NCBI RefSeq assembly: GCF_034933565.1
Contig: NZ_JAYFNG010000024.1
Location: 7,259-71,258 of the forward strand
From: Raineyella sp034933565
GTDB taxonomy: Bacteria; Actinomycetota; Actinomycetes; Propionibacteriales; Propionibacteriaceae
Reading direction: 5' to 3'
Length of the DNA stretch: 64,000 nucleotides
Below are positions 26,301 to 35,800 of this stretch, piece by piece. Each line of letters opens with the position of its first letter. Position 1 is the first letter of the stretch. The position numbers were made by a program, and so were the translations under genes. The notes below the pieces were generated by a model that worked only from the letters and a program-made list of their open reading frames with translations, was not told the DNA's origin and did not search any database.

Positions 26301-26622
26301 CCTGCTCGACCGCTGGGTGCGGATCGCGACGGTGGGCCTCACCACCCCGCTGCCACTGCCGGCCCGGACCGCGGCGGCGTTGCACGACTGCATCCGTCCC
26401 GGGACGAGCGGTGCCGAGCTGTGGGGCCATCGGATGCTGCAGCAGGCCTGGGACCGGGACCGGGACGCCAACTGGGAACTGCTGTGGGGCCACGACCTGC
26501 GCGCGCTGGTCCGCGCCCCCCGCCCGGCACAGCTGCCCGCGATCGGTGACGAGAAGGACTGGATCTCCGACCTGGCCCGCGGCCTGTGGTCACCCCTGGA
26601 GGAGGCGGAGCAACGCCGATGA
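23338..26622 (+). CDS. recC: Exodeoxyribonuclease V subunit gamma RecC
   Basis: Chi-recognition and scaffold subunit of RecBCD; 1,094 residues, near the usual length. It has an inactivated helicase fold without Walker A or B. Recognisable blocks are the N-terminal ADVFDEYLVTCEGPGTQRWLAHRL (family: VVVQSPGMAQWL), SLHACHGPDRQAEVLRDVV (family: SCHSPLREVEVL) and RHVPYRVVCVAGLDDGNLPRPE (family: PFRVVCLLGMNDGVYPR). A Gly/Ala/Thr low-complexity insertion sits at about 745-785. The ATG at 23338 lies 11 codons into the frame with AGGGTGGTGG upstream. The stop overlaps recB by four bases, giving order recC-recB-recD as in mycobacteria. Confidence 0.93.
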   Translation: MTHSLPTGHPTVHLAADAEVLADALAEGLAEHPADVFDEYLVTCEGPGTQRWLAHRLTGTLGICAGVTMPSFADWTWEVTARAAGIDPDDDPWRPHRLGWQVAALLTDTERWRGTTLGAWQEAQRSPGGTVWLARHVAEILLDYARRRPSLLADWSAGHDTGVPEDLSWQPPLWRALHTRPETGTVPDPVARIPLTEEALRHGPLPGVPARIDLWAPGDLTPSEVRLLSALAGPHRVQLWLPGTSPEGDAHPLAAALDRESAATLTALAEAGAEVTPHGHPGASGDSLLDRLRLDLAHGLMGDPAPLARDDTSISLHACHGPDRQAEVLRDVVCGLLADDPTLEPRDVLIACADPGLMPLLEAAFAPTDPDRPGGHPARTLPVRFADPERREHNEVLSRLVEALTMGRGRAGATEFEAFLGADPVARHFGLEEDDLARAHDLITAAGVRWGMNAAHRDRFGLSSVGANTWLSGLNRMLVGIAMTEDGSYAVRSGLPLDDVGSSDIEVVGAVAELMARLIRLARIAGEPHSAAEWATICRDAIDQLMTPAPDRAWQLDHAWRILADIGATAPADAPALALEDLLELLDDAVRGRVPRSAFRAGAITVSSLAPARHVPYRVVCVAGLDDGNLPRPERADGDSLLDLAPEPDAIGPRHHDRQVFLDLVRAARQHLVLTWTGADPRTGEQRPPAAVVSDLLDTLRSMLPAATDPDSALIARHPLQPYDPSAFGDPAAAAFRASALSGFDPTAAAGAAAVTAGPRATGAGTAGTGALGTGTAGTGEEPLAHRLSVPTWEWDDGVVPLTDVVEVLTHPARAFLRRRAGFTMWSDEDAAADAMPLELDGLGEWAAGSRVLTATLRGDELDDALRAEQLRGTLPPGAAGRGILDRIRNTVDRALRESAGPRAEAPLTRHVRVPLGDGTTLSADITTRGASVLTVSYGRLGPRHRLTAWFNLLVLAAAGTLDHPRAHLVGRNDLVVLSAPDPATARFLLDRWVRIATVGLTTPLPLPARTAAALHDCIRPGTSGAELWGHRMLQQAWDRDRDANWELLWGHDLRALVRAPRPAQLPAIGDEKDWISDLARGLWSPLEEAEQRR

Positions 26623-29600
26623 GCACACCGTCGCAGACCCGACCGGTGACGGACCGCGATGCCCTCGACCTGGCGGCACCGCTACCCTCGGGCACCACCC
26701 TGCTCGAGGCCAGTGCCGGCACCGGGAAGACCCACACCATCGCCTCACTCGTCGTGCTGTCCGTGGCCCGCGGCACCCCGCTGCGCTCGATCCTGCTGAT
26801 CACCTACACCCGCAAGGCGGCCCGGGAACTGCGGGCCCGGGTCCGCTCCCGGCTGGTCGAGGCCCAGCGGGTGCTCGGGTCGGACGCCCCGCCGACGGAC
26901 GACCCGTCCGCGGACGATGCGCTCCGGGCGGCTCTCCGGACCGGGGCGCCGCAGACCACCCGACAGCGGCTGGCCGAGGCGGTGGCCGACTTCGACGCCG
27001 CGACGATCGCCACGATCCACGAGTTCGCCGGGACGATGCTCGACCGACTGGGGCTGCTGTCGGGGCACCGGAGCGGGGCCGTACTGCTCCCGGACCACCA
27101 CGAGATCGCCGCCGAGGTCGCCGCCGACCTCCACCTCGCCCTTTTCGGCGGCCTGGCGAACCCGCCGTTCCCGCCCGCGGTGGCGCGTACGCTCGTCGAG
27201 GCCGCAATCGCGACGCCGGCCTCCCCCCTCGTCCCTGATCCGGCCGACGACCAGATCAGCGCCGCCCGGGTCGACTTCGCCGGCCGGGCCCGCCAGGAAG
27301 TGGACCGCCGGCTCAGGGCGCGGGCCCTGTACACGTACGACGACCTGATCGGCCGGCTCGCCGCCGCGCTGCGTCACCCGTCCACCGCGTCGGCCACCGC
27401 AGCCCGACTGCGCGACGCCTACCGGGTGGTGATGGTCGACGAGTTCCAGGACACCGATCCCCAGCAGTGGGAGATCCTGCGCACCGCGTTCCACGGCCAC
27501 AGCGACCTGTTCCTCATCGGTGACCCGAAGCAGGCCATCTACGGCTTCCGCGGCGGGGACGTCCAGACCTATCTCGCCGCGGCCCGGGTGGCGGACCGGC
27601 GCCTCACCCTGACCACCAACTGGCGATCGGACGAGACGGTCGTCCGCGCCGTCGACTCGATCCTCGGCCGCACCGCACTCGGTGACCCCGACATCACCGT
27701 GGCCCCGGTCCGGGCCCAGCACCCCGGCACCCGGCTGCACGACCCGGTGGGGACCCCCTGCCCCGGCCTGGAACTGCGTCGGGTGGTGCACCCGTACACC
27801 AGCATCACCCGCCAGCGCGAACGCATCCGGCGCGATGTCGTCGCGCAGGTCTCACGGTTGCTGACCGACGGCACCACCCTGGAGGGGACCGACGGGGCCC
27901 GCCCGGTGCGCCCGACCGACATCGCCGTGCTGGTCCGCAGCAACGTCGCTGCGGCACTGACCGCCCGGGCCCTGACCGCCGCCGGCATCCCGGCCGTGCT
28001 CAACGGTGCCGACACCGTGCTGCGCTCCCCGGCGGCCACCGCCTGGCGCGACCTGCTCAGCACCCTGCTCGACCCACAGCCGGCCGCGGTGCACCGGCTC
28101 GCCCTGGGCCCGTTCGTCGGCTGGGGGCTGGAGGATCTGGTCCGGGCCGACGAGGACGACCGGGCGGCGCTGTTCATCCGGGCCCGGGCCTGGGGCCGCC
28201 GGTGGCGGGAGCAGGGCGTGACTGCCGTGCTCGACGCCGCCCTCGACGAGACCGACCTGGCCGCCGGATCGATCGGCCGCACCGGCTCGGCCCGGGAGAT
28301 CACCGACCTGCGTCACGTGGGCCAGCTGCTGCACGAGGCCGAGTCCGCGGAGCGGCTGGCACCCCGCCGGCTGCTGGCCTGGCTGGCGGACGCGATGGCG
28401 GCGGCCCATCGCAACGGTGATGACGAGCAGGCGCTGCGCCTGGAGACCGAAGCCGAAGCGGTCCAGGTGTTCACCGTGCACTCCGCGAAGGGGCTGGAGT
28501 TCCCGATCGTGCTGCTGCCTGACATGACCGATGTACGACCCGTGGCGAAGGACGAGGTGGTGCCCGAGGCGTTCACCGTCCATGACCCGGCCGGCGACCG
28601 GTTGGTGGATGTCGGTGGGCGCCGCGACCCGTCCTCGAGGGCCCGGCACCGACGGGCGCTCGAGGAGTCGGCGGGCGAGCAGCTGCGCGTGCTCTACGTC
28701 GCGATGACCCGGGCCGCCTCGCAGATCATCGCCTGGTGGGCCCCCCACGAGCGCAACGCCCCCGGTGCTCCCCTGCACCGGGCGCTGTGCGGGGAGCGCG
28801 CGGCCGACGGCACGCTCCCCCGGGTCGTCCCCGCGGTCCCCGATCAGGACCTACCGGCCCTTCCCGGGGTGCGGATGACGTACGTGGACGACGAGCCGGG
28901 CCGGCTCGAGCCGCCGCCCGTGCCCGAGCCGACGCCGGCGCCGGCGCCGTACCTGCGCAGGTTCGACCGTCCGGTGGACACCGCGTGGCGCCGCACCTCC
29001 TACACCGGGCTGACCGCCGCGCAGCACGAACACCCGCACGATTCACCGATGGACGCCACCCACGCCGACGATGAGCCGGCGGTCGGCCCGTCCCCCACCG
29101 AAGCCCCTCGGCCCGACGGCGCCGGTGCCGGGCCTGTCCCGGCCGGCGCCGGGCGGCCCTCTCCGTGGGGTCCGCTGCCCACCGGGGCCCGGTTCGGCAC
29201 CCTGGTCCATGCCGTGCTCGAGGCCTGGGACCCGGCCGGGCCATCGTTCGACGGGCTGGTCGACCGGGTCGCGGTGGCTTCCCCGGTCCAGGAGCTCGAT
29301 CACGGCGTCCTCGCCGCTGCCCTCGACGCGGCGACCCGCACACCGCTGGGCGGGGACCTCGGCGACCGTACGCTCGCCGACGTCGCCGTGCGGGACCGGC
29401 TCAGCGAGCTGGACTTCGAGCTGCCGCTCGGGGGCGGTGACGACCCCGGCGTGGCTGCACTGCTCGGCGACATCGCCGACGCCCTGGAGCGCCACCTGAG
29501 CCCCGAGGACCCGTTGGCCTCCTACGCCGCCCGGTTGCGGATGCCCGGGCTGGGCGACCAGGTGCTGCGCGGCTTCCTCACCGGCAGCATCGACGCGGTG

Positions 29601-29981
29601 CTGCGGGTCGGCGGCGACACCGACCGGTTCGTCGTGGTGGACTACAAGACGAACTGGTTGGGCGGGCCGCCCTCCGACGGCCCGCTGCTGCTCGGTTCGT
29701 ACGCGCCGCCGGCCCTGGCGGAGGCGATGATGGCGGCGCACTACCCGCTGCAGGCGCTGCTCTATTCGGTCGCCCTGCACCGGTTCCTCGGCTGGCGTCT
29801 GCCCGGCTATCGGCCCGAGGAGCATCTGGGCGGGATCCGCTACCTGTTCCTGCGTGGCATGGCCGGCCCGGACACGCCGAGGGTCGAAGGGGTGTCCTAC
29901 GGCGTGTTCGCCTGGCGCCCGCCGGCCGGGTTGGTCGTCGAGATCGCCGATCTGATCACCGAGGGGAGGTCGACGCCATGA
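26619..29981 (+). CDS. recB: Exodeoxyribonuclease V subunit beta RecB (helicase-nuclease)
   Basis: 3'-5' helicase and the nuclease subunit of RecBCD, 1,120 residues. Walker A EASAGTGKTHTIASL (about 25-39) is the RecB form; motif II is VDEFQDTDPQQW (about 278), then GDPKQAIYGFRGGDV, TTNWRSD, VHSAKGLEFPIV and VAMTRA. The C-terminal nuclease keeps the expected residues: GTLVHAVLE (His), GSIDAVLRV (Asp), VVVDYKTNW (Asp, Lys) and YPLQALLY. A Pro/Ala-rich linker (about residues 760-860) separates motor and nuclease. GGAGGAGGCGGAG precedes the start, which overlaps the recC stop; recD overlaps its own stop. Motor and nuclease both appear intact. Confidence 0.95.
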   Translation: MSTPSQTRPVTDRDALDLAAPLPSGTTLLEASAGTGKTHTIASLVVLSVARGTPLRSILLITYTRKAARELRARVRSRLVEAQRVLGSDAPPTDDPSADDALRAALRTGAPQTTRQRLAEAVADFDAATIATIHEFAGTMLDRLGLLSGHRSGAVLLPDHHEIAAEVAADLHLALFGGLANPPFPPAVARTLVEAAIATPASPLVPDPADDQISAARVDFAGRARQEVDRRLRARALYTYDDLIGRLAAALRHPSTASATAARLRDAYRVVMVDEFQDTDPQQWEILRTAFHGHSDLFLIGDPKQAIYGFRGGDVQTYLAAARVADRRLTLTTNWRSDETVVRAVDSILGRTALGDPDITVAPVRAQHPGTRLHDPVGTPCPGLELRRVVHPYTSITRQRERIRRDVVAQVSRLLTDGTTLEGTDGARPVRPTDIAVLVRSNVAAALTARALTAAGIPAVLNGADTVLRSPAATAWRDLLSTLLDPQPAAVHRLALGPFVGWGLEDLVRADEDDRAALFIRARAWGRRWREQGVTAVLDAALDETDLAAGSIGRTGSAREITDLRHVGQLLHEAESAERLAPRRLLAWLADAMAAAHRNGDDEQALRLETEAEAVQVFTVHSAKGLEFPIVLLPDMTDVRPVAKDEVVPEAFTVHDPAGDRLVDVGGRRDPSSRARHRRALEESAGEQLRVLYVAMTRAASQIIAWWAPHERNAPGAPLHRALCGERAADGTLPRVVPAVPDQDLPALPGVRMTYVDDEPGRLEPPPVPEPTPAPAPYLRRFDRPVDTAWRRTSYTGLTAAQHEHPHDSPMDATHADDEPAVGPSPTEAPRPDGAGAGPVPAGAGRPSPWGPLPTGARFGTLVHAVLEAWDPAGPSFDGLVDRVAVASPVQELDHGVLAAALDAATRTPLGGDLGDRTLADVAVRDRLSELDFELPLGGGDDPGVAALLGDIADALERHLSPEDPLASYAARLRMPGLGDQVLRGFLTGSIDAVLRVGGDTDRFVVVDYKTNWLGGPPSDGPLLLGSYAPPALAEAMMAAHYPLQALLYSVALHRFLGWRLPGYRPEEHLGGIRYLFLRGMAGPDTPRVEGVSYGVFAWRPPAGLVVEIADLITEGRSTP

Positions 29982-31948
29982 CCAGCGTCATCGGGGCCGG
30001 CACGACGAGCGTCACTGGCTCCGGCGCGACCGGGGCCGCCGCGTCCGGCACGACCGGCGTCGTCACCAGGGCCGGCACGACCAGCGTCATCGGATCCGGC
30101 CTGGTGGCCGACTTCGATGCCGCGGGGGTGTTCGGTTTCGCCGACGTCCAGGCCGCCCAGCAGCTGGCATTCCTCGGCGGGGCGACCGATCCGCGGATCC
30201 CGCTCGCGATCGCACTGGTGGTCCGCGCGGTCCGGGCCGGGTCGGTGTGCATCGACCTGGCGACAGTACGGGAGGCGATCTTCGAGAGCGACGAGAGCGC
30301 CGTCGACGTGTCGGCGCTCGACTGGCCCGACCTGGACGGCTGGTTGGCGTGTCTGCGCGACAGTGCCCTGGTCAGTGTCGGCTCCGACGGGCCGCCCGGC
30401 CGGCCGCTGCGGCTGGTCGGCACCCTGCTCTATCTCGACCGCTACTGGCGCGACGAGCAGCTGGTCCGGGCCGACGTCGATGTCCGGCGCAGCACCCCGA
30501 TGATCGGCCCCGACCGGGACCGGATCGCCTCGGTGCTGCGAGCGGTGTTCCCTCGGGTCGAGGGCCCGACAGGGCTCGCGGCGGATGAACCGGACCACCA
30601 GCTGGCCGCTGCCGCGACGACGGTGGCCACCCGGCTGTGCGTCCTGCAGGGTGGCCCCGGCACCGGCAAGACCGCGACGATCGCCCGGATCCTGGTCGTC
30701 CTGGCGACGCTGGAGCCGGACCTGCACATCGGCCTGGCCGCCCCGACCGGCAAGGCGGCCGCCCGGATGGGCGAGGCGGTCAAGGACGCCCTGGCCGCGA
30801 TGGGGGAGGTCGATCCGCAGGTGGTGCACCGGCTCGGGCGGCTGCACGCCACCACGGTCCACGGGCTGCTGGGCTGGCGGCGCGACAGCACGACGCGGTT
30901 CGCGCACGACCGTCTGCGGCCGTTGCCGTACGACCTGATCGTGGTGGACGAGATGTCGATGGTCTCGTTGTCGCTGATGGCCCGGCTGCTGGAGGCCACC
31001 CGGCCGGACGCCCGGCTGCTGCTCGTCGGCGACCCCGACCAGCTCGCCTCGGTGGAGGCGGGCGCGGTGTTCTCCGACATCGGGGCTCTGGTGCGGGCCG
31101 AGGACCCGGCCGGACGGGCCACGACGACGACCCGCAAGCTGCTGCGCGACCTCGTCGATCCGGTCGACCGTCCTGCGGTGGAGCGGCCCGGTCTGGTCCG
31201 GCTCAGCCACACCTGGCGGTTCCAGGGCCGGATCGCAGAGCTGGCCCAGGCCATCCGCGACGGGCGGGCGGACCTGGTCGACGCCCTGGTCGATGACCTG
31301 GCGTCCGGCGACAATGTCACCTTCACCCCGGTCTCCCGCGGCCCGGGCGACCCGGCTTTCGCGACCCTGCACGACCGGATGGTGGGCTGGGGGGAGCAGC
31401 TGGAACGGCTGGCCGAGGAGGGGGACGCAGCGGGCACCCTCGCGGTGCTGGACCGGCACCGGCTGCTGTGCGCGCACCGCCGTGGGCCGGCCGGCGTGGC
31501 GACCTGGAACCGGATCGCCCGCGACTGGCTGGGCCGCACCGGGGAGGATGCCCTGGCCGTCGGTGAGCCGCTCCTGGTGACCCGCCGGGACAAGGCGCTG
31601 CAGGTGTTCAACGGGGACGTCGGGGCGGTGGTCCGCACCCCCACCGGCCGGCGGTTGGCTCTGGCGGACCTGCACGAGCGCAGCGTACGGTTCCTGGCCC
31701 CGGTGCAGCTGACCGGGCTGGTCCCGATGTATGCGAGCACGATCCACAAGGCGCAGGGCAGCCAGTTCCAGGAGGTGTCGGTGATCCTGCCCGACCAGGG
31801 ATCGGCGCTGCTCACCCGCGAGCTGCTCTACACCGCGATCACCCGGGCCTCGGGCGCGGTGCACCTCTACGGCAGCCGCGCGGCCTTGCGGGAGGCGGTG
31901 TCCCGGCGGGCCAACCGTGCCTCGGGGCTGGCCGGCGAGCGGGCCTGA
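29978..31948 (+). CDS. recD: Exodeoxyribonuclease V subunit alpha RecD
   Basis: 5'-3' SF1B helicase subunit of RecBCD, 656 residues. Walker A is GGPGTGKTATIARIL (about residue 227), followed by AAPTGKAAARM (motif Ia), VVDEMSMVS (motif II), VGDPDQLASVEAGAVFSD (motif III), and the C-terminal YASTIHKAQGSQF and LYTAITRA (motifs V and VI). The first 40 residues are a Gly/Ser/Thr repeat with recurring GTTSVxGSG, encoded by imperfect 24-27-bp DNA repeats and unlike other RecDs; translation might in fact start further in, near the GTG at 30102. The ATG overlaps recB by four bases. It converges on nudC with only seven bases between stops. Confidence 0.93.
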   Translation: MTSVIGAGTTSVTGSGATGAAASGTTGVVTRAGTTSVIGSGLVADFDAAGVFGFADVQAAQQLAFLGGATDPRIPLAIALVVRAVRAGSVCIDLATVREAIFESDESAVDVSALDWPDLDGWLACLRDSALVSVGSDGPPGRPLRLVGTLLYLDRYWRDEQLVRADVDVRRSTPMIGPDRDRIASVLRAVFPRVEGPTGLAADEPDHQLAAAATTVATRLCVLQGGPGTGKTATIARILVVLATLEPDLHIGLAAPTGKAAARMGEAVKDALAAMGEVDPQVVHRLGRLHATTVHGLLGWRRDSTTRFAHDRLRPLPYDLIVVDEMSMVSLSLMARLLEATRPDARLLLVGDPDQLASVEAGAVFSDIGALVRAEDPAGRATTTTRKLLRDLVDPVDRPAVERPGLVRLSHTWRFQGRIAELAQAIRDGRADLVDALVDDLASGDNVTFTPVSRGPGDPAFATLHDRMVGWGEQLERLAEEGDAAGTLAVLDRHRLLCAHRRGPAGVATWNRIARDWLGRTGEDALAVGEPLLVTRRDKALQVFNGDVGAVVRTPTGRRLALADLHERSVRFLAPVQLTGLVPMYASTIHKAQGSQFQEVSVILPDQGSALLTRELLYTAITRASGAVHLYGSRAALREAVSRRANRASGLAGERA

Positions 31949-31955
31949 GGACCCG

Positions 31956-32843
31956 TCAGTGCCGGTCGGGCCCCTCCGACCGGGTGGCGTCCTCGCCGAG
32001 CCAGTCCTCGATCAGCCGGCGGGCGATGGACGAGGCGGGGGGCAGCACCAGGCTGCCGTCCACCGATCCGGCCCGCACCGCGGCCCGGCTGAACCAGCGG
32101 CCCCAGGCCAGCTCCGCCGTGTCGACGATGATCCGGGTCGACGTGGCCCTCGCCCGGAAGCCGAGCATCAGCGACCGCGGGTAGGGCCAGGGCTGGCTCG
32201 CCACGTAGCGCACCTCCCCCAGGGTCACGCCCGATTCCTCAAGGATCTCGCGGTGGATCGCCTGCTCGAGGGACTCACCCGTCTCCACGAAGCCGGCCAG
32301 GACGGACACCCGTCCGGCGGCCCAGACGGGCTGGTGGGCGAGCAGGATCTCGTCGTCGGCGTTCGTCACGGCGACGATGACGGCCGGGTCGGTCCGCGGC
32401 CAGGTGTCGCGCCCGCATTCGGGACAGTGCCGCATCAGGCCGGCCCGCCGCGGCTGGGTGAGCGCTCCACAGGCGCTGCACCGCGGCTCGATCCGGTGCC
32501 AGTTGGCCAGCGAGGTGGCACTGAACGCAACATCGGCCTGGGTCCCGGTCAGTCGGTGTCCGATCTCCCGGACGCTCGCCGTCTCGCCCTCGACCTCGTC
32601 GACGACCCGACAGAAGACCGGCCGGTCGTCGGCCGTGCCGAGCAGGTGGGTGGTCGCCGGATCACGGTCCCCGGTGGTCGGAAGGTAGCGCAGCGCCGGG
32701 CCCGGCCCGACCGGCAGCCGGCCGCCCGGCCCGACCGGCAGCAGCAGCGCCGCCGGCGACTCCCACTGCCGCCGCACCCACGCGGCGTCCTCGCGGTGTT
32801 CCTCGCTGCGATCCAGGCCACTCGCGGCCGACCAGTCCATCAC
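31956..32843 (-). CDS. nudC: NAD+ diphosphatase / NAD-cap hydrolase NudC
   Basis: Nudix enzyme that hydrolyses NAD(H), and in studied bacteria removes NAD caps from RNA. The 295-residue protein has a four-Cys zinc ribbon CSACG..CPECG (about residues 121-144), the Nudix box GFVETGESLEQAIHREILEESGV with its catalytic Glu residues (about 184-206), and the NudC-specific SQPWPYPRSLMLGF downstream. The start is GTG 32843 or the adjacent ATG 32840. A TAGGCT element overlaps the adnB stop codon and lies six bases before the GTG, so nudC may have its own leaderless promoter within the adnA-adnB-nudC series. UvrD2, NudC and AdnAB are also neighbours in M. tuberculosis. Confidence 0.93.
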   Translation of the reverse strand: MMDWSAASGLDRSEEHREDAAWVRRQWESPAALLLPVGPGGRLPVGPGPALRYLPTTGDRDPATTHLLGTADDRPVFCRVVDEVEGETASVREIGHRLTGTQADVAFSATSLANWHRIEPRCSACGALTQPRRAGLMRHCPECGRDTWPRTDPAVIVAVTNADDEILLAHQPVWAAGRVSVLAGFVETGESLEQAIHREILEESGVTLGEVRYVASQPWPYPRSLMLGFRARATSTRIIVDTAELAWGRWFSRAAVRAGSVDGSLVLPPASSIARRLIEDWLGEDATRSEGPDRH

Positions 32844-32852
32844 GCCGTCAGC

Positions 32853-35800
32853 CTAGTCGCGGCCCAGCACCGCGGTGAGCCGGGACACATCGGCCACCAG
32901 CTCCTCGACACCGGGCAGCTGCTCGACAAGGTCGAACCGGTCCCGGCGCACGTAGTAGAAGCCGGCGGCGACGCGGTCCAGCTCGAGGCCGTACGTCCGT
33001 GCCGCGGCGAGCCGGTAGAGCGCCAATTGCAGCGGGTCGGCCGTCCCGCCGCGATGGGTCTTCCAGTCCACGACGAGGAGGTCCGTGGCGCCGCCCGACG
33101 GTTGCCGGTAGACGGCGTCGATCCGGCCCCGGACCAGCCGTCCGCCCAAGGTGAGCGCGAACGGCAGCTCGAGGGCGTACGGCTGGCGATCGGCGAACCG
33201 CCCGGACTCGAACGCGCGGCACAGCGCGTCGAACTCGGCCAGCATCTCGTCATCGGCCGTGGAGCGCTGCGACCGCCCGACGGCGATCCCCTGCTCCCCC
33301 TCGAACTCCACGTCCAGCGTGCCCTGGTGGCGGAACCGGTCCTCCACCCACGCGTGGAACCGGGTGCCGAGCGTCGCCCGGCGCGAGGGCTGCACCGGCA
33401 TCGGCCGACGCACCTGATCGCGCAGGTCCTCCGGATCGGTCATCCCGCGGACAATCTCCGTGACCGAGAGCCGACCCGGCAGGTCGACGTCCACGGGAGC
33501 GTTGCGGGCCCGCAGCCGGGCGAGCAACCGATCACCGTCCCGGCGCCAGCGGGTGGCCAGGGCCGCGACGTCCGCGTCGGTCGGCGGCTCGGGGGCACCA
33601 CCGGCGGCGAGCGTCGCCCGCCAGTGTTCCACCGCCGTGGCAAGGTCACGGGTGGGCTCCCGGTCGGAGGCGACGTCCGGCACCGCAGCGGCCGTCCGGT
33701 CCACATCGAGATACGGGTTGGCGCCCTCTGCTGCCTCCTCGGACGGTTCTCCGAGGACCGTACGGGCGGCCCGGAGGAAGGGCGATTCGGCCCGCTCCCT
33801 GACCGTGTCAGGGTGCCACCGGTGGCCCGACACGTGGAGGCGGTGGCGAGCGCGGGACACGGCGACGTAGCCCAGCCGCCGCTCCGCGCCACGGGCGAGC
33901 TCCTTGAGCGCACCGCGCATCTCCAGCAGCCCCGCCCGACTCGCCCCGGCCAGTGCCGGCAGCCCGTCGGCGTCCCCGCGCAACTCGAACGGGAGCACGT
34001 GTGCGGTGCGGGTCCAGTCCGCCGGCTTCGGGGTGCTGGGGAAGACACCCTCGACGACCGCCGGGAGCAGCACGACGTCCCATTCCAGGCCCTTGGACGC
34101 GTGTACCGTCAGCAGGGTGACGGCGTCGCGGGTGGGCGCCGGAGCCTGCTCCATGCCGCGGCCGACCCGCGCCTCGGCCTCGAACCAGGCCAGCAGGCCC
34201 GCCAGACCCGCCGAGGCGCGCCGCGAGCCGTACTCCTCCACGGCCTCGACCAGGGCGTCGAGCTGGCGGGAGCCGTCGGGTCCTCGTTCCGCCAGCAGTT
34301 CCGGAACGATACCGCTGATCCGGACCACCCGCGCCACCAGCTCTCCCACCGGCTCCCCGGCGTGCGAGCGGAGCCGGGACAGCTCCGCGGAGAGGACGGT
34401 GAGTCGTTCCCGGGCCTCGGCGGACAGCCCATCGGGGCCCGGGTCGTCGACGGCATCCAGCAGACAGGGCTCCTGACCTTCGCCGGCCAGGCGCTTTGCC
34501 CGGTCCCGGAGCGCGGCAAGGTCACGGTGGCCGAGGCGCCACCGCGGCCCGGCGAGCAGCGTCATCACCGCCAGGTTGTCGGTCACATCGTGGAGGAGCC
34601 GCAGGACGGCGATCACCTGGGCGCACTCGGGCAGGGCCAACAGCCCACCCAGCCCGACGAGGACCGACGGGATCCCGGCCTCCTCCAGGGTGCGGTGCAG
34701 CACGGCGAGGTCCGCCCGGCGACGCCCGAGGATCGCGATGTCGCCCCAGTCCGTGCCCTGGGTGTGCTCGGCGAGGAGCGTACGCACCACTGCGGCCGCC
34801 TCGTCGTCCCAGGTCTCGGCCAGCTGCACGGTGACCGTGCCGGCGCGGCTCCCCTCCGGGCCGACCAGCGCGGCCGGGCAGGCCGGCCCGCCGGTGGCGC
34901 GCAGCGGCGCCGAGACCTCGTTGGCGACCTCCAGGATCCGGGTGCCCGAGCGACGGTTCGTCCGGAGGGTGAAGTGCCGGGCCGGGCTGCCGTCAGCTGC
35001 CGGGAAGGTGACCGGGAACCCGGCGATCGTGCCGACGGCTGCCCCGCGCCACTCGTAGATCGCCTGCAGGGGATCGCCGACAGCGGTCACCGGGAACCCC
35101 CGCCCGGAGGCCGGCTCCGACCCGGAGAACAGGCCCGCGAGCATCGTGGTCTGGGCCGCGCTGGTGTCCTGGTACTCGTCCAGCAGCACGACCCGGTACT
35201 CCTCGCGCAGTTGCCGGCCGACACCGGGGACCTCGGTGGCGAGCCGGGCGGCGAGCGCGGTCCGGTCGGCGAATTCGACCACCCCCTCGCGGCCCTTCGC
35301 CTCCCACAGGTCACGGACGAAGCCGGCCAGCTCACGCCGGGCCCGGACCACCCCCCGGGCGTCCACGACGTCCTTGTAGGGCTTGCCACCGTGGAGCGGT
35401 GCCTCGTCGAGCTCGGCCTCGAATGCTGCACACTGGTCGAGCAGATCCGCCACCGACACGCCGTTCGCGAGCATTTCGCCACTCAGAGCGACCACCCGCT
35501 CGACGACGGTGGCCACCGACACGCCGGCGAGTTCCGGCGCCGGCGTCCGCCCCGCCCCGACGACCCGGTCGGCCAGCGCGAACAGTTCCGCGTCGTCCAC
35601 CAGGCGCAGGTCGCCCTCCACACCCAGGCGCGGGGCGTGCTCGGCGCAGAGCATGCCGGCGAAGGAGTCGTACGTCGCCACGGTGGGGCCACCGTTCTCC
35701 CCGTCGGCGTCGAGCAGCCCGGCCGATTCCAGCGAGGTCCCGATCCGGGCGCCCAGCTCACGCGCGGCCTTCCGGGTGAAAGTGAGACCGAGGACCTGAT

